From assembly GCF_048771995.1 (NCBI RefSeq), contig NC_133024.1, forward strand, positions 59,912,501-59,976,500: a stretch of DNA of 64,000 nucleotides, given 5' to 3'. Positions 22,930 through 36,628 of the stretch are shown here, piece by piece; position 1 is the first letter of the stretch; every line of letters starts with the position of its first letter. Both the position numbers and the translations under genes were made by a program. Under the pieces are notes generated by a model, which was given only the letters and a program-made list of their open reading frames with translations, was not told the origin of the DNA and did not search any database. This stretch comes from Taeniopygia guttata (taxonomy: Eukaryota; Chordata; Aves; Passeriformes; Estrildidae).

Positions 22930-25600
22930 AGACACTTGTTTCATTTGGTGCTTTAGGGGTTTGCAACTGTGATGAAACAGAGAGGTTTTTACTCGGGTTT
23001 TCAAATTTTTGGAGCAGCTTGCCATGGCTGAAAATCCAGCTCCTCTCTGTATCCTGAAATCAAGTGAAGGGATAAAATCCTGTGTAGATGAGACACAATT
23101 CCATGTCCCTCCTGTTGTTTTACCAGTTCCTGCTCAAAATTACTACAGTTTTATTTATACTAATTTAACTGGAATTAAGTCCTACCTCTACTGACTTTCA
23201 TTTCTCATGGAGAAAACAGAATAAATTGTGCTAGTTCTTGTTATTCCCTCCTGGAAACACAATTCACCAGTCATTTCTTCAGCAGGGATCTGGGCTGGAG
23301 CCAGAGTCTCAGGGGATGTTTGCATCACTTACTTTTGGGTACCTAATGAGGAGGCTGCTCACTCTTACAAGGGAGGGAGAGAAGCTCCCTCACAAAGTGC
23401 TCAGAGCATCAGGTGCTCAGAGCTTCCCAAAAGTCAGCTACTTATCTCCTTGGATAAGTGAAGAGTTTATGGATTTTCCTCCCAAGGTGCCTAAGTTAGT
23501 GCCTGAAGCTGAATGGCTTTAGGAATGTGTGGCCAGAAGGACTTTTCCTGCCTTTCCTCTCATCAAAGATATAAAACAGGAGCAAGGATTAGACTTTCTC
23601 TTTACAGGCACTTTCCTTAATAACCAGAAAGGGAAAGTTCACTTTCTTTTATGGCATCATAAAATACACTGCCAGGAGATGCACATTATCGCCATCTGCT
23701 TCTTCATGCACCTACTGTCCCTTGCATATATTCATGAGGAAACTGTTCAGGAGAGAGACTATCTATTATTCTATATTTGTGAGAATGACTATAGTGTCCT
23801 ATGTCTCTTTAAGTATTAATTAACCAACAAACTATTTAAATAGAATAGAATGGAAACCTGAGTAGATCCTGGGAAGTGGTTGCTGTAGATACAGTAATCA
23901 AATGAGGGGAAAAACACCCAAAAACATGCTACTCCTTAACTAAAATTCATACTGCATAATTAAAAAAAAAACAACAAACCTAGGTTTGCAATAGCTCTCT
24001 GTAAAAACACAGAGTTATGTACAGCCTATCTGGGCTTCAGAGACAATGCTCTGCAGAACTCATGCATTGATTCCTTGTGTCTGTGAAAACCACTGTGGAC
24101 ATGGCTTTGAAATAGCCCAAAAACAACCCATGTGGTTAACTTCTCGTCTGCTGTCTCCCAGTAGTGTCATGCACCCTTCTCCTGCCTAATCACTGTGGTT
24201 TAGGATGAGAACAGCAATAAAAAAACATGTTAGTTCACTCCAACCTTGATAAATAGAGAAGAGCAGCGGAATCCATAATGCCACTATTCTTGCAGTTGGT
24301 TCTAACCACCATATTTTCAAGGATCACCTTTAAAAACCCTTATGATCCACTAGCAATGTGGGTTATGTATGTTAGGGTAAAGTTAGATCCATAGTCTTCC
24401 CCCAGTCTGTCCTGGTATCTTTCCTGCCTCTGATTCCTCTCTGCCAATCTTTTTCTGTTGCCTGCTGTGTTTTTACAAATTGTGAGTTAACTAAAATGCA
24501 CCTACACACATGAAAATCTTACACTATAACAGAAAATCCATATTCCACTGCAAGGTCATTCCTTCTAGTCCAGTCACTTGATCAAGCAATATAATTTGCA
24601 ACACAACTTTTAATAGCGTGAAGACTGTTCTAGGTTTAAGAGGTAGGAAACACTACAGGTTTTTGCCTATAATATTACTTTTGCAAAGTAACCTTGAGAA
24701 GAAGTATCATCAACATTAAATGGCTTCTTCCAGATTGCATGACCTCTGATATGTAATTAAGTAATCTGTTAAATACAGAGAATCCTATTAGTAGTACATT
24801 TGTTTACATATGTGGACATGTATACCAATAATAGGATGAATGGCTTTGCTGTAATGACCCCTTTTGACTTATTTTGGTCAGTATGATCTACTGTTTTGAA
24901 GGTAACTACACTTAGCTTAGCAATCAGATTCATCTCAGGTGCACACCAAGAATGAGGACTGGTCCTCCATCACCTGAGGGATGGTTGTCCTCAGGTGACA
25001 GAAGGATGGTCACTGCCTGCTCCAACACATAAGTGAGCTTCTCCTACAGTTTCACCCTCATAGCACCTCTGGACTTCAGCCTGTCAGTTCCAGTATCTAA
25101 ATCTACTAGGTGTTGCTAATTAATAACCCACTGTGGTTTCACAACAGTGAGATTCAGAAAGGCACCAGAATTTTCAGATTGAAAGCTTCAGAGTTATTCC
25201 CAAGGAAAAATAACTGTCATTTTTTAAATGGTTCAAGTAGGAAAAACAAAACATAAGTTTTGTTATCAAGTTTTGAAATCAAGTGAGTAAAAGTCCAAAG
25301 CTTTAGCAACACACAGCAAAAAAAAAGGAGAAAATGCCCCTTCAAAATGACATCTTTCAGTATTTAAAATGCTTATTTTGCTTAAATCATTAAATGATAA
25401 TATTTAGGCACAGAGAGGTGTGAAATGCTTCTGGATAGTAGTGGGAGAGGTCAGGTACAATATTTTTTACTGATTCCAGCCAAGAGAAGAGCCATGTGCT
25501 TCTAGGGTTCAACCTTTTTCAGCACTTCACCATCCCCCATGCAAACTGAAAATACTTTGGGCATTCCATCCAAGAGGGCATCCAACAATCCTGGGTGAAT
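22930..25600. other. LCP1 upstream (probable first intron) sequence, nothing recognised
   Basis: AT-rich sequence with short open frames only. If the first exon is at 32.3 kb or beyond, this is LCP1 intron 1. No conserved element could be recognised by eye. Confidence 0.45.
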
Positions 25601-25723
25601 AGTCCAATTACTGATAACTCACAAGGCAGTGTAAGCCCTCAGTGCACTGCTCCACTCCAAACTGTTTGCAAAATCAGTATGACCAGGCAAATGCAGAGAA
25701 AAAAACGCAGAGGATGATACATG

Positions 25724-25902
25724 AGCAAAGGAGAATATGTGGATGAGCAATGATGATGAGCAACGTGAACAAGTTGAAAGAGCTCCTTTGGAGGGAACAT
25801 TTGTTGAGGAGCTATCTGAGGAAGGAGCAAAGGAAAAACGAGCCAAAAAAGGTGAGAACCAGGCTATGGCTTCGAGCAAAGTGATGTATGGCCAGAAGTA
25901 AA
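25724..25902 (+). other. Short acidic/basic open frame of unknown status
   Basis: A 59-codon plus-strand frame from ATG at 25,724 to TAA encodes a charged peptide including APLEGTFVEELSEEGAKEKR and AKKGENQ. A possible donor AAAAAAG|GTGAGA lies within it. It resembles no family I know. The region is generally purine-rich, which alone favours such a charged frame. Confidence 0.15.
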
Positions 25903-26199
25903 GAGAAAAGCTGAGCAGGGGAGAAGTTTGGCAAGACAAAGGGGAATTTGGTATAAACTGAACACAAACAGCTTAGCTGTCAGGACAAATGAAATATTGA
26001 AGACCAGGAGCAGCTGGGAGGAAGGATCTTGAACTTGGTGTGATGAAAGATCAGTGAAAGAACTGAGGTGTCTCAGGGAGAGTGAGGTGAAAGTCAGCAC
26101 AAGTTTAGATGCTGAGGCAGGATGCTGAGGAGGGGAAGCCACCTCCAGTGCTCAGAGCAAGAAAGGCAGTGGAACTGCCAACAAGAAATAAATGGATGG

Positions 26200-29100
26200 C
26201 AATAAACATACAGAAGGTAAGTAGAAAACTCCCTGAGACAGTCTGAGATTCAGATGGCTTCAGGATGTCCGGATTACAACATTGCCTGGAAGCAACACTT
26301 CTTTCTAGTTTGGCAAGCAACATAAACCCGCTATTGCAAAAGCAAAACACAGAGTTGTGCAAATAGACTCTTTCCTCCTCAGAAGACTGCTGAGTTACCA
26401 GTTGGTGTAAAAATGGGAAGAAGTTCTCACCCAAGCTGCTGAGAATACAAGCAAACTGGTACCAAAAGAGCCTTTAACAAAGCACTCCCTTCCCTGCCAT
26501 CATTTCCAATACAATGTCACAGCTGTGCCCTAAAGCTTCCTTTTATTTGACCTTATCCTCGGAAGAACCTATGACCACGCTAATGTTTTAAGAGATCTAA
26601 TAACAAACTATTTTTAGACTGGAATATAAAGGAAGAACTAAAATAATCTTAAACCTGAACATAATTGCTAAATTGAAACACAGTGATATTGATGTTCTTT
26701 CATTTTGTTTTTTGAAGCCATACTCAGAGGAGCTGCCTGGCTATGCTTTGCCTGGCAAAGTGTGCACCCGCCATGCACTATAAATAATAAATGGCAAAGC
26801 CATTAAAACCTCAAAGGTCCAAGACTTGTATAAAATGGTTACCTTGTTTGATACTTTTTCCACTGCTCTGGTATTTAAGTGTTGTTGCAAGCAAGGCAAT
26901 GAAAACCTTGAAGATGTGAAATGGCACTTTATAGGTAGACATAAAGCTGTACCTTTCCCCAAAACAAGAAAAGCATATTTCATGGGACAACATTGCTTTT
27001 CACAAACATATTTAGTCAGGAACAACTTAACTGTGAATTTGGTGTCAAGAAAGTCAAAGACATTACTAAAATTTACTCACTTTGTACCATCAGGGCTTTG
27101 CTTTGTTAATGCACTAGTACTTCACTAATTATATGATAACTTGTCTAGCTGTTGGAGAGTGACATGACATATGTTCCCCGGCATATATAAATTTCCTGCT
27201 ATCCTCTCTTCAAACTTATTTATTTTTTTCTGAAAGTGATGAAATAAGAGGCACTGGCTGTTGCAAAACACAGTTGTCAGAGTTTCATGGGGCACCTTGA
27301 GTCTGTCCCCCTGCACGCACAAAATTCCACCTTTCATTTCGCCAAAGCTCATAGCTCTAGCTCCTTTTCTCTTTCTTATCTCACTCACAAATTCCATTTC
27401 CAACGTCCAGCTTTCTGTAAGGGCTGGGGAACATTTCCCCAGCTCTCTTCTGCATTAGACTTTCCCTCCCAGCTGACATCAAAGAGGCACCCCCAGCAGC
27501 CTGCCCTGGATCATGCCATCAGCAGGTAGGATTGAGAGAAGAGTCCTTGGAATTGTGCAGATCTGAATCATCCTGAAGGCCAGAAAAGTTCAAGGGAAAA
27601 CAAGAGTATCTTGGACATATTTGTCCCATATTTATTGCGCCTTTGCATGCCTGTTTACTCCTGGTCGCTCTTCAGAATATCCCTGATAGGATATTCCTCC
27701 CCAGAAATATTTTCCTCTACCTTTCTCTCATAAGATACCCCACATAAGTCCATAAATCCATATGCATTTCTGTTCAAATTATTTGTCTCAGCTGACTTCC
27801 TACAGTGTGGAGGACCGAGGAGGAGACAAGAGAAGATTTTTGAGTTAGGTTCTGATTCTTTCCTTCTGGAGACATGTTTTGACATTTTCATTGTCACTAA
27901 AGGGTGAGAAAAACATAAACTATACAGTAGATCTCATGTTGAAAGAAGAATCAACACTACAAAACTACAGCAGTGTGGCCTAGAAGTTCCCCAATTTGAA
28001 AGTTTCATCTTGTACTCATCAGCAAAAACCTTCAACAAAAATGTAGCAGGCAAAGCCATCTTGTTGACTATCAGCCAAACATGTTCTTTAGCATAATCCA
28101 GAATAGTTTATCTCTCAATTAAACTTCAGTCTCAGCATATTTGCCACTATCATGCTTTTCTCCTACATATTTATTATTAGCTGCTATTTTTCTTACAGCT
28201 CTGATCAAAATAATGTGCTTATGTCCCTGCACCAGCAGGGTGATCCATACTGCACCCACAGCAAAATAGGATAGTAGCTTTAATGCTAAATTAAAGTGAG
28301 CTGCCAGTGATCATTTGCAGTGATAGCTTTGGGGTATCCAGCCTTCTTAGACAAACAAACAATCCCATTGATGTCCTTTATTCTTGTTTGGTGTCACAGC
28401 TTCCAGGCAGATTGAGTGGATTTTTTTTTTTTTGTGACAGCTTTTTTTCTGCTCATGATGTAAGATGAAAACTAGAGCTCACATCTCTCTTCCATGCTGG
28501 TGAGTTACTCAGACAGCTGCTCACCATGGCTGACAATATCAGCAAACACAAACACATTTGGAACCACATGCCAATTAGACACATTTCTTACACAAGGACT
28601 TTGAAAATCACGGAAGAAGTGCGAACTGCAACATTTTCAAACACATGAGGTGGTTCATTAAAAAAAGTTTGTTTTTCATGTTGTGCATATTGGGCTATGA
28701 CACTTTCCCTACTGAAATAACTGCAGATAAATAAGAGTATTTTTTGAATTTCCACAAAGATGCCAAGATAAATTTTAAATCCTAAAGTAGACAGAAACAT
28801 ACTTTGCTCTGTTAGCAATGGGTAACTTGGATCACAGTACCTTCGGTTTGGGTGACATCTTGCTGTTTAAATCAGCATTCAAGACACCAAGATGAGTCTT
28901 TCTGAAGATATGGCAAATACTTCCTCCCTAGTACATTACAAAGATTCATTATTTAGCCCACAGTAAATGACAATCTTTTCCTCAAAGGCTGTTTAAAAGA
29001 CTGATGCCTGCAACAGCAAATCTTACCATGTATGTAGACACCGGGATTATTAAAATGTTGTGCTTTATCTGTTTCTTTTTTTTTTCTTACACTATTTGAA

Positions 29101-32100
29101 AAAAAAAATACAGAGGAAATACATTTATCACTGTTTGGAAAGACTACAGTGATGCCCATGAGTTATTTGTTAATGTTCCATTCCATAAAAGACCTTATTT
29201 GTCAGTGTGATGCCTGAGTCCTAAATCAAATACTGGTCAACAGGCCTTAGGAATGGAAAATCCACAGGGTCTGGAAAGAGATGGAGATCTCTTTTCCAAT
29301 ATACCACTCAGTGGCAGGGAGGGTTAATTCTTCAAGGAGATTAAGACATTAAAAAAGCAGAGCTCTGAACCTATAAATACTCTGCTTATGTGTCTTGTAT
29401 CTGTCAGATACACCCTACGAGGGAGACAGCATTTAGGTGCATATTGTTTTTCAATCAGTGTCTGTAGAATTTTTTTTTAAAAATTGATCCAGTACACTAC
29501 ATTTCTTGTTGGGTCACTTACCTTTCTCATCCTTTTATCAACACAGGCTAGCTGGCTTTAAAGTGAGAACATTTTTCCATAGATAAAGGAACGTCTTGAT
29601 TCTCAAACTGAAAAACAGCTTCAGTCATTCAACAGGTGTCCCATTTGGCATGGAAAGCCCTGTCCCACCCAGTTCCATCTTCACTAACAAAGGTGGGAGA
29701 AGAGGAGAGTATCTGCAGGGTCTGCTTTGGATATAGGCATGAGAATCTAGCCCAGATCTGTCCCAGCACAACTGGGGTGGCAGATGGGCATAAAACCCTG
29801 GACGTGTGTGCTTCAGCCTGAGAGTAAGAGATCAGATCATGAAGTGCTGACCCAAATGTGCTGTGGAAGCCTGGTAACTGATGCAAGAAAAAGAGAATAC
29901 AGCCTCTGCTTCCAGTTTGCAGAAAAAGAGTTCCTCTGTGCATGGAGAAAATTAAAAACATGTTCCAGATGTAAAAAGGAGGATTTTAGATACAAACGCA
30001 TACATTTGACACATACAAACACAGCATTTGACTGGTTCCACAAGGATTTATGAATTGCTGTTGTCTCTCCTCTGCCAGGAGTTGAATTCTGTCCTCAGTT
30101 TTGCAGGACACCTCAGTAATTCCAGCAGTGACCAGGCCCTTCCACTCACACAATCAGACCAGAAAAAGAAGAGCGCATCTGAACATAGCCCTTCTTACCA
30201 GCTGTGCTGTTGCTTGGACCCCCATCCTGTGATGGTGCCGTGCTGGGAGTTGTAGTGTGCAGTGGGAAGCACAAGCAGGATCTGGAGCAGCAGAAGGCAC
30301 AGTCCTCCTGCTCCCCTTTCCTCTGAAGAATGATTTGGCTTTACGGCATGGTCCCCAAGCCTGGTCACTGGATGTCCCTCTCATATCTCTCACATGCCAC
30401 TCTCCTGCTTGTTGGCACAGTCTCCATGTCCAGGACACCCTACTTGTTTCATCAAGGGGCAGGAATATATTTCCCATCCTACAGCTTTTCCCTTGGATAA
30501 CAGTCGGAAAGCACAGAGCATCCAACACACCCTCCCGTACTCCATCCTGCAGCACCTAGATACTGCTTCAGGATTTTTCCTACGTATTTTTTATTTTGAT
30601 AAATATTCTACATTTTGCACGAGCATTTCACTGGAGTCTGCTGTTTTGCATGAAGGGGCTAGGTATGAAAATGAGCTACATTTTTGAATGCACTGTACTC
30701 CTTGATCTCCCCCGTCTCCTTCCTTCCCTTTCACTCAATCTCTTCCTAGTTCTTTCATGCTTTATAAAAAACATATGGTAATGACTTTTACAGTCAGTTC
30801 TCCATCAAGATAACTCTTGTCCAAGCCACACAGCTGTTTTAAGCTGTTCATGACTGAAATCAGAAAGAAACGGGGTCAAAAACATTGACAGCAAAATACA
30901 AGACAATGGAGTGTGTGGCAGGTTCTGTGAGCAAGAGAAGAAGAGCAACACCACTAGATTTATTTAAGTACAAACATTTTATAACCATAATAATATTCAA
31001 TCCAAGCAGACACTCCAATCCAGTTGAGGAAGCAGATTCAAACCCACTAAGATAATACATCCCTTTTTTGACCTTCAGCTTCTGAGCTGAGTAAATCTGG
31101 ACCTTATGGTCAGGATGGAAGCAGAAACTCCCTCTCATGTTACCAGCAAGCAGGCAGGTACTTCCCAGTCCCTCCTGGTTCTCTGGGTGGAGTTTCCCAC
31201 CACAAAGGGGGTTTCCACATCTCCTGTGTACCCATGAGAGCTTCCCCAGCTCAAGAGGCAGACTGCTCCTGTGGGCAGACAAGAGGGGAAGAAGGAGAAA
31301 CATGCTGGAGTTTCTCTACAGGAGGGGTGTCAGGGTGTGATCTGCTTTTAGCAAGATGACCAAACCCCATCTGCTGAGCAGCCAGCTGCATTTGCTAGAG
31401 ATCATCTTCACCTGACACCTGTAGCAGTACGAGATCAGTCAGCCAGCCTGGTCTGTGACTTTGGTTGTGATAACAAAGACCTAAAGTTCCATTGGATCAG
31501 TGTTCCATTGGATCAATGTTCAAACCAAGTCCATGTGCCAAGGAAATCACTATATGACAAAACCAGCAAGGCTACTGTTCTTATAAAGAAGATAGTTAAG
31601 TCTGGAGGCTCCTGCTCGCAATACTACCACCTAAAATATCTGTAGATATTCACAACTCACAATTCATCTAGAGCCTGAGCTGAAATTCCAAAGAAGGCAA
31701 GGGACAAGGCTGACCAGATTCACCAGCCACGATCCTGAAAGGCAAATATAATGTTAGGACCACCCCATGTCACTATTTTAAAAGCAGAAGTCCCTATTGC
31801 AATCAGGCTCTATCATGAATCAGTTTTATTTATCCACTGGAAAGTAAAATTACATTTCTAAAAACCTGATATAAATGTCCTAATAGCCAGCCGATTACAT
31901 CGTAAGCACTACGAGCCAAAATACATTATATTTATGAATCAGTGTTTTTCATCACTGAAATTAAAATTACCTTCTTACATGGATCCAGTCTGCAATCTAA
32001 ATAATGGCTTCTTACTTTATCATGCCCTTCCAAGCCAATTCCAACTCCAAGACTACCATTCCACTCAGCCAAAAACCACTCTGCCAAATTAAATCTATCA

Positions 32101-32280
32101 AACACTTTCCTGAAGGTCAGTAGAAATGCCGCGCACAAGACTACTGGAAAATGCTTCACGCTAATACAGAACCTGCTCTGTTTTTTCAGGGCAGCCACAA
32201 TTTCCTGTGCAGTTAAACTGCTGGGGTCCCCAGTGAGAGCAGCTTGCCAGAAAAACAAAAAACCACCAGATGCTGTGATC
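26200..32280. other. Probable LCP1 intron 1 / upstream region, nothing recognised
   Basis: About 6 kb without recognisable exons, RNA genes or repeat families beyond short homopolymer runs. The open frames of 60-147 codons lack protein-family features. A doubled 18-bp phrase (CCATTGGATCARTGTTC) occurs near 31,492-31,521. Confidence 0.45.
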
Positions 32281-32284
32281 TTAC

Positions 32285-32507
32285 CTCCCGGGCTCAAGCA
32301 GTGGGTCAGAGCAACGAAGAGCTCAGCAGCTGCAAATCCAACAGAAAGGGCAGAACTTCTTAGATCAACCAAACGTCTTGTAGGGTGGAGGAACTGCACA
32401 GCAGTTGTCACTGCAGACAAGGAAACTCTTCCTTTTCTGCAGTGCAACTAGGCAAGCCCAAGAGTGCAAGCCCACGACTGAGCCCGGAGAGGGAAGTGAG
32501 TGGTGAC
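32285..32507 (-). other. Candidate non-coding first exon of LCP1
   Basis: The minus strand has a strong splice donor, CCCGGGAG|GTAAGAT, with the exon ending at 32,285. About 220 nt upstream lies a possible start region under a TATA-like box. The LCP1 coding start exon has its own acceptor at 22,919, so a separate upstream 5' UTR exon must exist. This one would give a first intron of about 9.4 kb. There is no sequence match to a known 5' UTR, so this is inference. A distal alternative is the CpG island near 52 kb. Confidence 0.33.
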
Positions 32508-32509
32508 AA

Positions 32510-32625
32510 AACCCCATAGTGCAATAGATTTTTGTCTTTATAAGGAAACAAAGCATTCTTTGGTCTCTACCGCTTCACCTCAGTTCTCCTCCAATAAGGC
32601 CACTGCTTTATGCCGCTTCCTCTCA
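32510..32625 (-). promoter_or_regulatory. Candidate LCP1 core promoter (TATA-like box and ETS/PU.1-like sites)
   Basis: Read on the minus strand, TTATAAAG lies at 32,543-32,536, about 30 nt before the proposed start. AGAGGAAG, an ETS/PU.1-type core, lies at 32,623-32,616. A second GGAA-type site lies just inside the proposed transcript near 32,495. PU.1 sites close to the start are typical of myeloid genes, which suits L-plastin, but such short motifs are also common by chance. Confidence 0.28.
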
Positions 32626-32759
32626 CTGCCGCTCTCGTTCACAGAACACACACACACCAAAACACTTCCTCTCTTCACTGGTAAGGGTAGCTACATTTGA
32701 GGCACAGAACAGTAAGGTCTGCAGTGACACCTCACCCACCAGGCAGGGCTGGCTGCCAG

Positions 32760-33160
32760 GCCAGGCTGGGGCAGAGTCACCAGGCATGGAAACTCCTCAG
32801 CATCACCACACAACCTCTGCCAATGTTTGACTGCCCTCCCTGTGAAAACTTTTTCCATGCAAGTGGTTGGAATTTCCTTTGATGCAACTTGTGACCTTTT
32901 CATTATCAGCGTTCACTGCTGACAAAAAGCCGGCTCCATCTTCTCTATAAGCTCTGATTAGGTTGGTGTAAATGCCAAGATCCCTCTCAGCCTTCTCCTC
33001 TCCAGGCTGAACAAGTTGAGCCTTCTCTCCCTGTTCTCTGATCTGTTGTGCTCCGTTCCAGTACCATCCTGGTATCTCCCCACAGTTTGTCCAAGCCTTT
33101 ATTGAACAGGGAAGCCTAAGAAAGAACACAGCGCTCCTCACACCACCACACAACTGACAC
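32760..33160 (-). mobile_element. CR1 fragment, 3' region
   Basis: The minus-strand frame holds decayed CR1 ORF2-end text. The plus strand shows the antisense phrases CTCTCAGCCTTCTCCTCTCC, AGGCTGAACAAGTTGAGCC and CACAACCTCTGCCAATGTTT. It lies about 250 bp upstream of the candidate LCP1 first exon and promoter. Confidence 0.85.
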
Positions 33161-33164
33161 AGAT

Positions 33165-36100
33165 TTCAAGAACACATTTCCCAATCTACTGAGGGTCACA
33201 TGTAAAAGTGCTTGATGGATGCTATAAACCATCTTTCAAGCCCTGAAGATGCAGCATTACAGAAGCCCTAGATCTGAAAACATATCTAGAGAGAAAACTT
33301 AATTATCAGTCTCACAGGGATTTTAAGAAGTGTCCTGCCTTAATAGCAAGATTCTTGCCATTTTCCACAAGCTGAAGAATCATCCTCCAGCTTTTTCAAA
33401 AACTTCTAGTCTGACTTTTAGCTATGAAAAGGGACAAGTGAAAAAAATTAACAAACTGTATGTCTTTAATGAAAAAGCTGTCATTTACCGGACCATGAGC
33501 TACATGCTGCTGTAAAGAGATTCAAGGAAGCCCTTTCATGAACTAATCTCTATAATTAAGATCCATCCTTGAATCAGCATACATTTGCTCTATTCAGAGG
33601 TACATTGAAATACTTTCCTGGCATTTTTGATTACTCACTTCTATTTTAAAAATACTTCCTCTATAATATTTGATTATTTGATACGCTGTGCCACAGCTCC
33701 TCTTATTTGTTTTCTAGGATATTTTACACCAGCCTGATGGTTTGTCCCAGCTTTTTTCTTGGTCTCCATGACATCCCATTAAATGCTGCAATGTCTTTTC
33801 TGAGATAAGGAAGAGAGCACCAAAGGGATGTTTGCTCTAAATCTAACATCCTATGTGCACAGGAATACTGGGCTGGGTGTTTCCTTAACAGATATGTTTG
33901 CTTAACACTCTTAGCAACTCTAACAACTTAGCAACTCTAGAGCTGTTACAGCTTAGGCAGAAGGTAGGGGAGCAACTCAAGTGTCCACCATGCCGTGTGG
34001 TATTTTATATTTGCGTGACCTAGACTGAGCTCAACACTGTGTTCTCAACACTGATTAGATACCAGCACATCCCATAGGCACCAGCTGTGTTAAAGAAGTG
34101 TTCAAACAAGCTTGGAAACACAAGGACAGCAAGGATGAGATTTAGAGTATGATGGACTTATGAGGCAGACATAAACAAAAAATATATTTGCCGTGTGGAT
34201 TGTGAATCCCTTTTTCTGCCTCATTTGAAGACCTGGTGGATGGTCACTGTATAGCTAATACTGTCTCATCAAATATTATTAAACTTAGATAGTCTTTAGA
34301 TACAACCCCAGCCAAAGCCCTGTTATGACACACTATTTAAACCCTGCACTGTGCATCCCTGTGGTGTCTCACACAGAGCAATTTTACTGGGCAGCACAGA
34401 AACACATTTCAGTGGGACAGTGCAATAGTTATCTCCTACCTGTACCTGATTAACTTGGGCCTGTGTGTGGACATTAGTGTTATTCCTGACAATGTAGGAT
34501 TCAATGAGAATGATCTCTCTGAAGTAATTTCTTAAACAGGGCAGGCTACTGCAGGCTATTACTATAGTACTGGTTTCCTAGAAGGGTGTTAAAGTTTAAC
34601 TCTTATAAATAGCTTGCATTTTGCCACAAAATATGCTTATGGCTAGGAACAGGTCAGCTGGTGTTAGGACAGGCTGTGCTGTGGGACTGAGTTAAATGTC
34701 CATTACTGTCCCACCTCAGAAAAACAATAAACTTGACATACAGCTTCCGTATTAGAGCCAAAATATCAATGCAGCTGCTTTATGTGCATGAAAGGTAAAA
34801 AAAGTTAAAGGAGAGGTGGTCCTCCAATTATGGAAAAAGACATTAGGAAATATCAAAGATTATTCTCTATAAATTAATTAACATAAATTAGCATGCACTG
34901 TGTTCAATCACTTGCAGAGGAAGGACTATAATTGTTAACAGACCATGCCCCTGATACACAGCTGAAAAGGTCAGATCCAATCTTTTCCCTGCTGTTGTCA
35001 CCACTACAACATTTCAAAAGTCTTCCCCCTTATTGTGCCTGTGGCTGAAGGGCCTTTATTTCCAAGTACTTTTGGCAGTGCTGACACTCCCATCCTGCTG
35101 CCTGTGTAATGCAGTCACACTTCACTGCAGAGCAGCCAGACTGTGTCACCACAGGCTTCAAACCCTTCCACAAGTTATCTCCTCCTTGCCTCCGCTCCTG
35201 AGCCAGCCCCGCAGCTCTGAGGGACAGAGCACTTTCACTTCAACCTCCTCACCTGCCACCAGGCTCTCACCTTCCTCTCCTTCACCCCCAGGTGCCTTGG
35301 GGAGCCTTGGGAAGGGCAGGAACTGCCTCTGTTCTCCTGCCACGAGGCTTGGATGTTTCTTAGCAAAGTAAGTGGCAACCCAAAAAGCATGCAGGAACCA
35401 GTAATCCTACTTCCACCAATTAACAGGAATTATATTTGAAGGATCTGGGGCATCTGCCTAAGAAGAGGTCCAGCAGCTTCATCTGACTTGGCAGTGCTGT
35501 GTTCTGGCAGCCAGGAGGGGCTTGCAGGGATCCCCAGCTGAGGAGGGAGCTGGGGTCAGTGGTTTCCTTAGGGGCACTAGGGCAGTGTATTCCTCTGGTG
35601 GCCTTTCCTGGCACACCCACCTCTGGGCACTCACATTTTCAGCTGCCCACCACAATCTCCAAAGAACTTTTCCTTCCTGAAGGCTGCTTCTGCTTCAGGA
35701 AATTACTTTCTCTAAAAGCCTTTCTTTTGCAAAATCACATTCAATGTCTTCCTAGCCACAGCTGATAGGGTCACAGGTTGTAGACCACACCCTGGGATGG
35801 GAAGAACAGGGTAGGGAGCAGAGTGGGGACTGCAGCACAGATCTTCCAAGCTGAATGAAAGCTTCTTGTGGACATTGCAAAGTGTCTTTGAATTAATGAC
35901 AGCACAATTTGAGGGGAATATCCTGGTCCATGAAAAACTAGGGCAAACCAAAATAATGGAAATTATTTTAAATTACCTCCTTTTAACAAATAGTAACTTG
36001 ATCATATATAAGTACAAAGGACCCAGTCTAATTTCCCTACAGTTTGAGTTGCACCTTTGTTTTGTGACTCTGTCCTTGTTCCTATGAAAGTCAGTGACAC

Positions 36101-36610
36101 TTCCTGTAACCACTGTAACCATTTAGGCACTGAACTGCCTCTGAATATGGACCCTGAGAACTTCAATGCTGTTGAAAGGTAAATGAGTCTGTGAAGCAGG
36201 AGTCATTACTCTGATGGGATGTGCTCAGGTGCCAGCTGGTAATTTGACCCACTGCTGGATCTATGTTAGCAGCGTACCCTGAAATGCCACCTGTGATCTC
36301 TGCAGGAGAGAGAATACCACAGACCGGGGCTTTGCAGAATGCATATGAAACTCTGACCTTTTACACTGTGTTCTTCCTGCATTATTTATGCCAGAAAAAG
36401 CCTTGAAAATGCAAAACAGTGCTGGGTGATCCCACCGAACTTATTACCACATGGATACTGGGGTCTTTTGGGGGTGGAATCATGATACCATGATCTCATT
36501 CTTTGTCTAAATTTGTTCATGCAGGAAAGAGGGGGGCAGGAATCTGCTCCAGCTGGAGTCTGCCACAGTGCCCTCTCTCCCTGAGAAATCTGGTCTCTGA
36601 CCCCCATTCA
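33165..36610. other. Intergenic, nothing recognised
   Basis: AT-rich sequence with a more GC-balanced patch at about 35,080-35,350 and 35,500-35,600. No coding exon or repeat family was recognised. Confidence 0.45.
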
Positions 36611-36628
36611 ACCCCATTCTCCAGAAGA

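Noticed and set aside
31932-32447. 171-codon minus-strand open frame
   Set aside because: A strong splice donor at 32,285 cuts it, codon use is unremarkable, and no domain is seen. The upstream part is better explained as a non-coding exon candidate.
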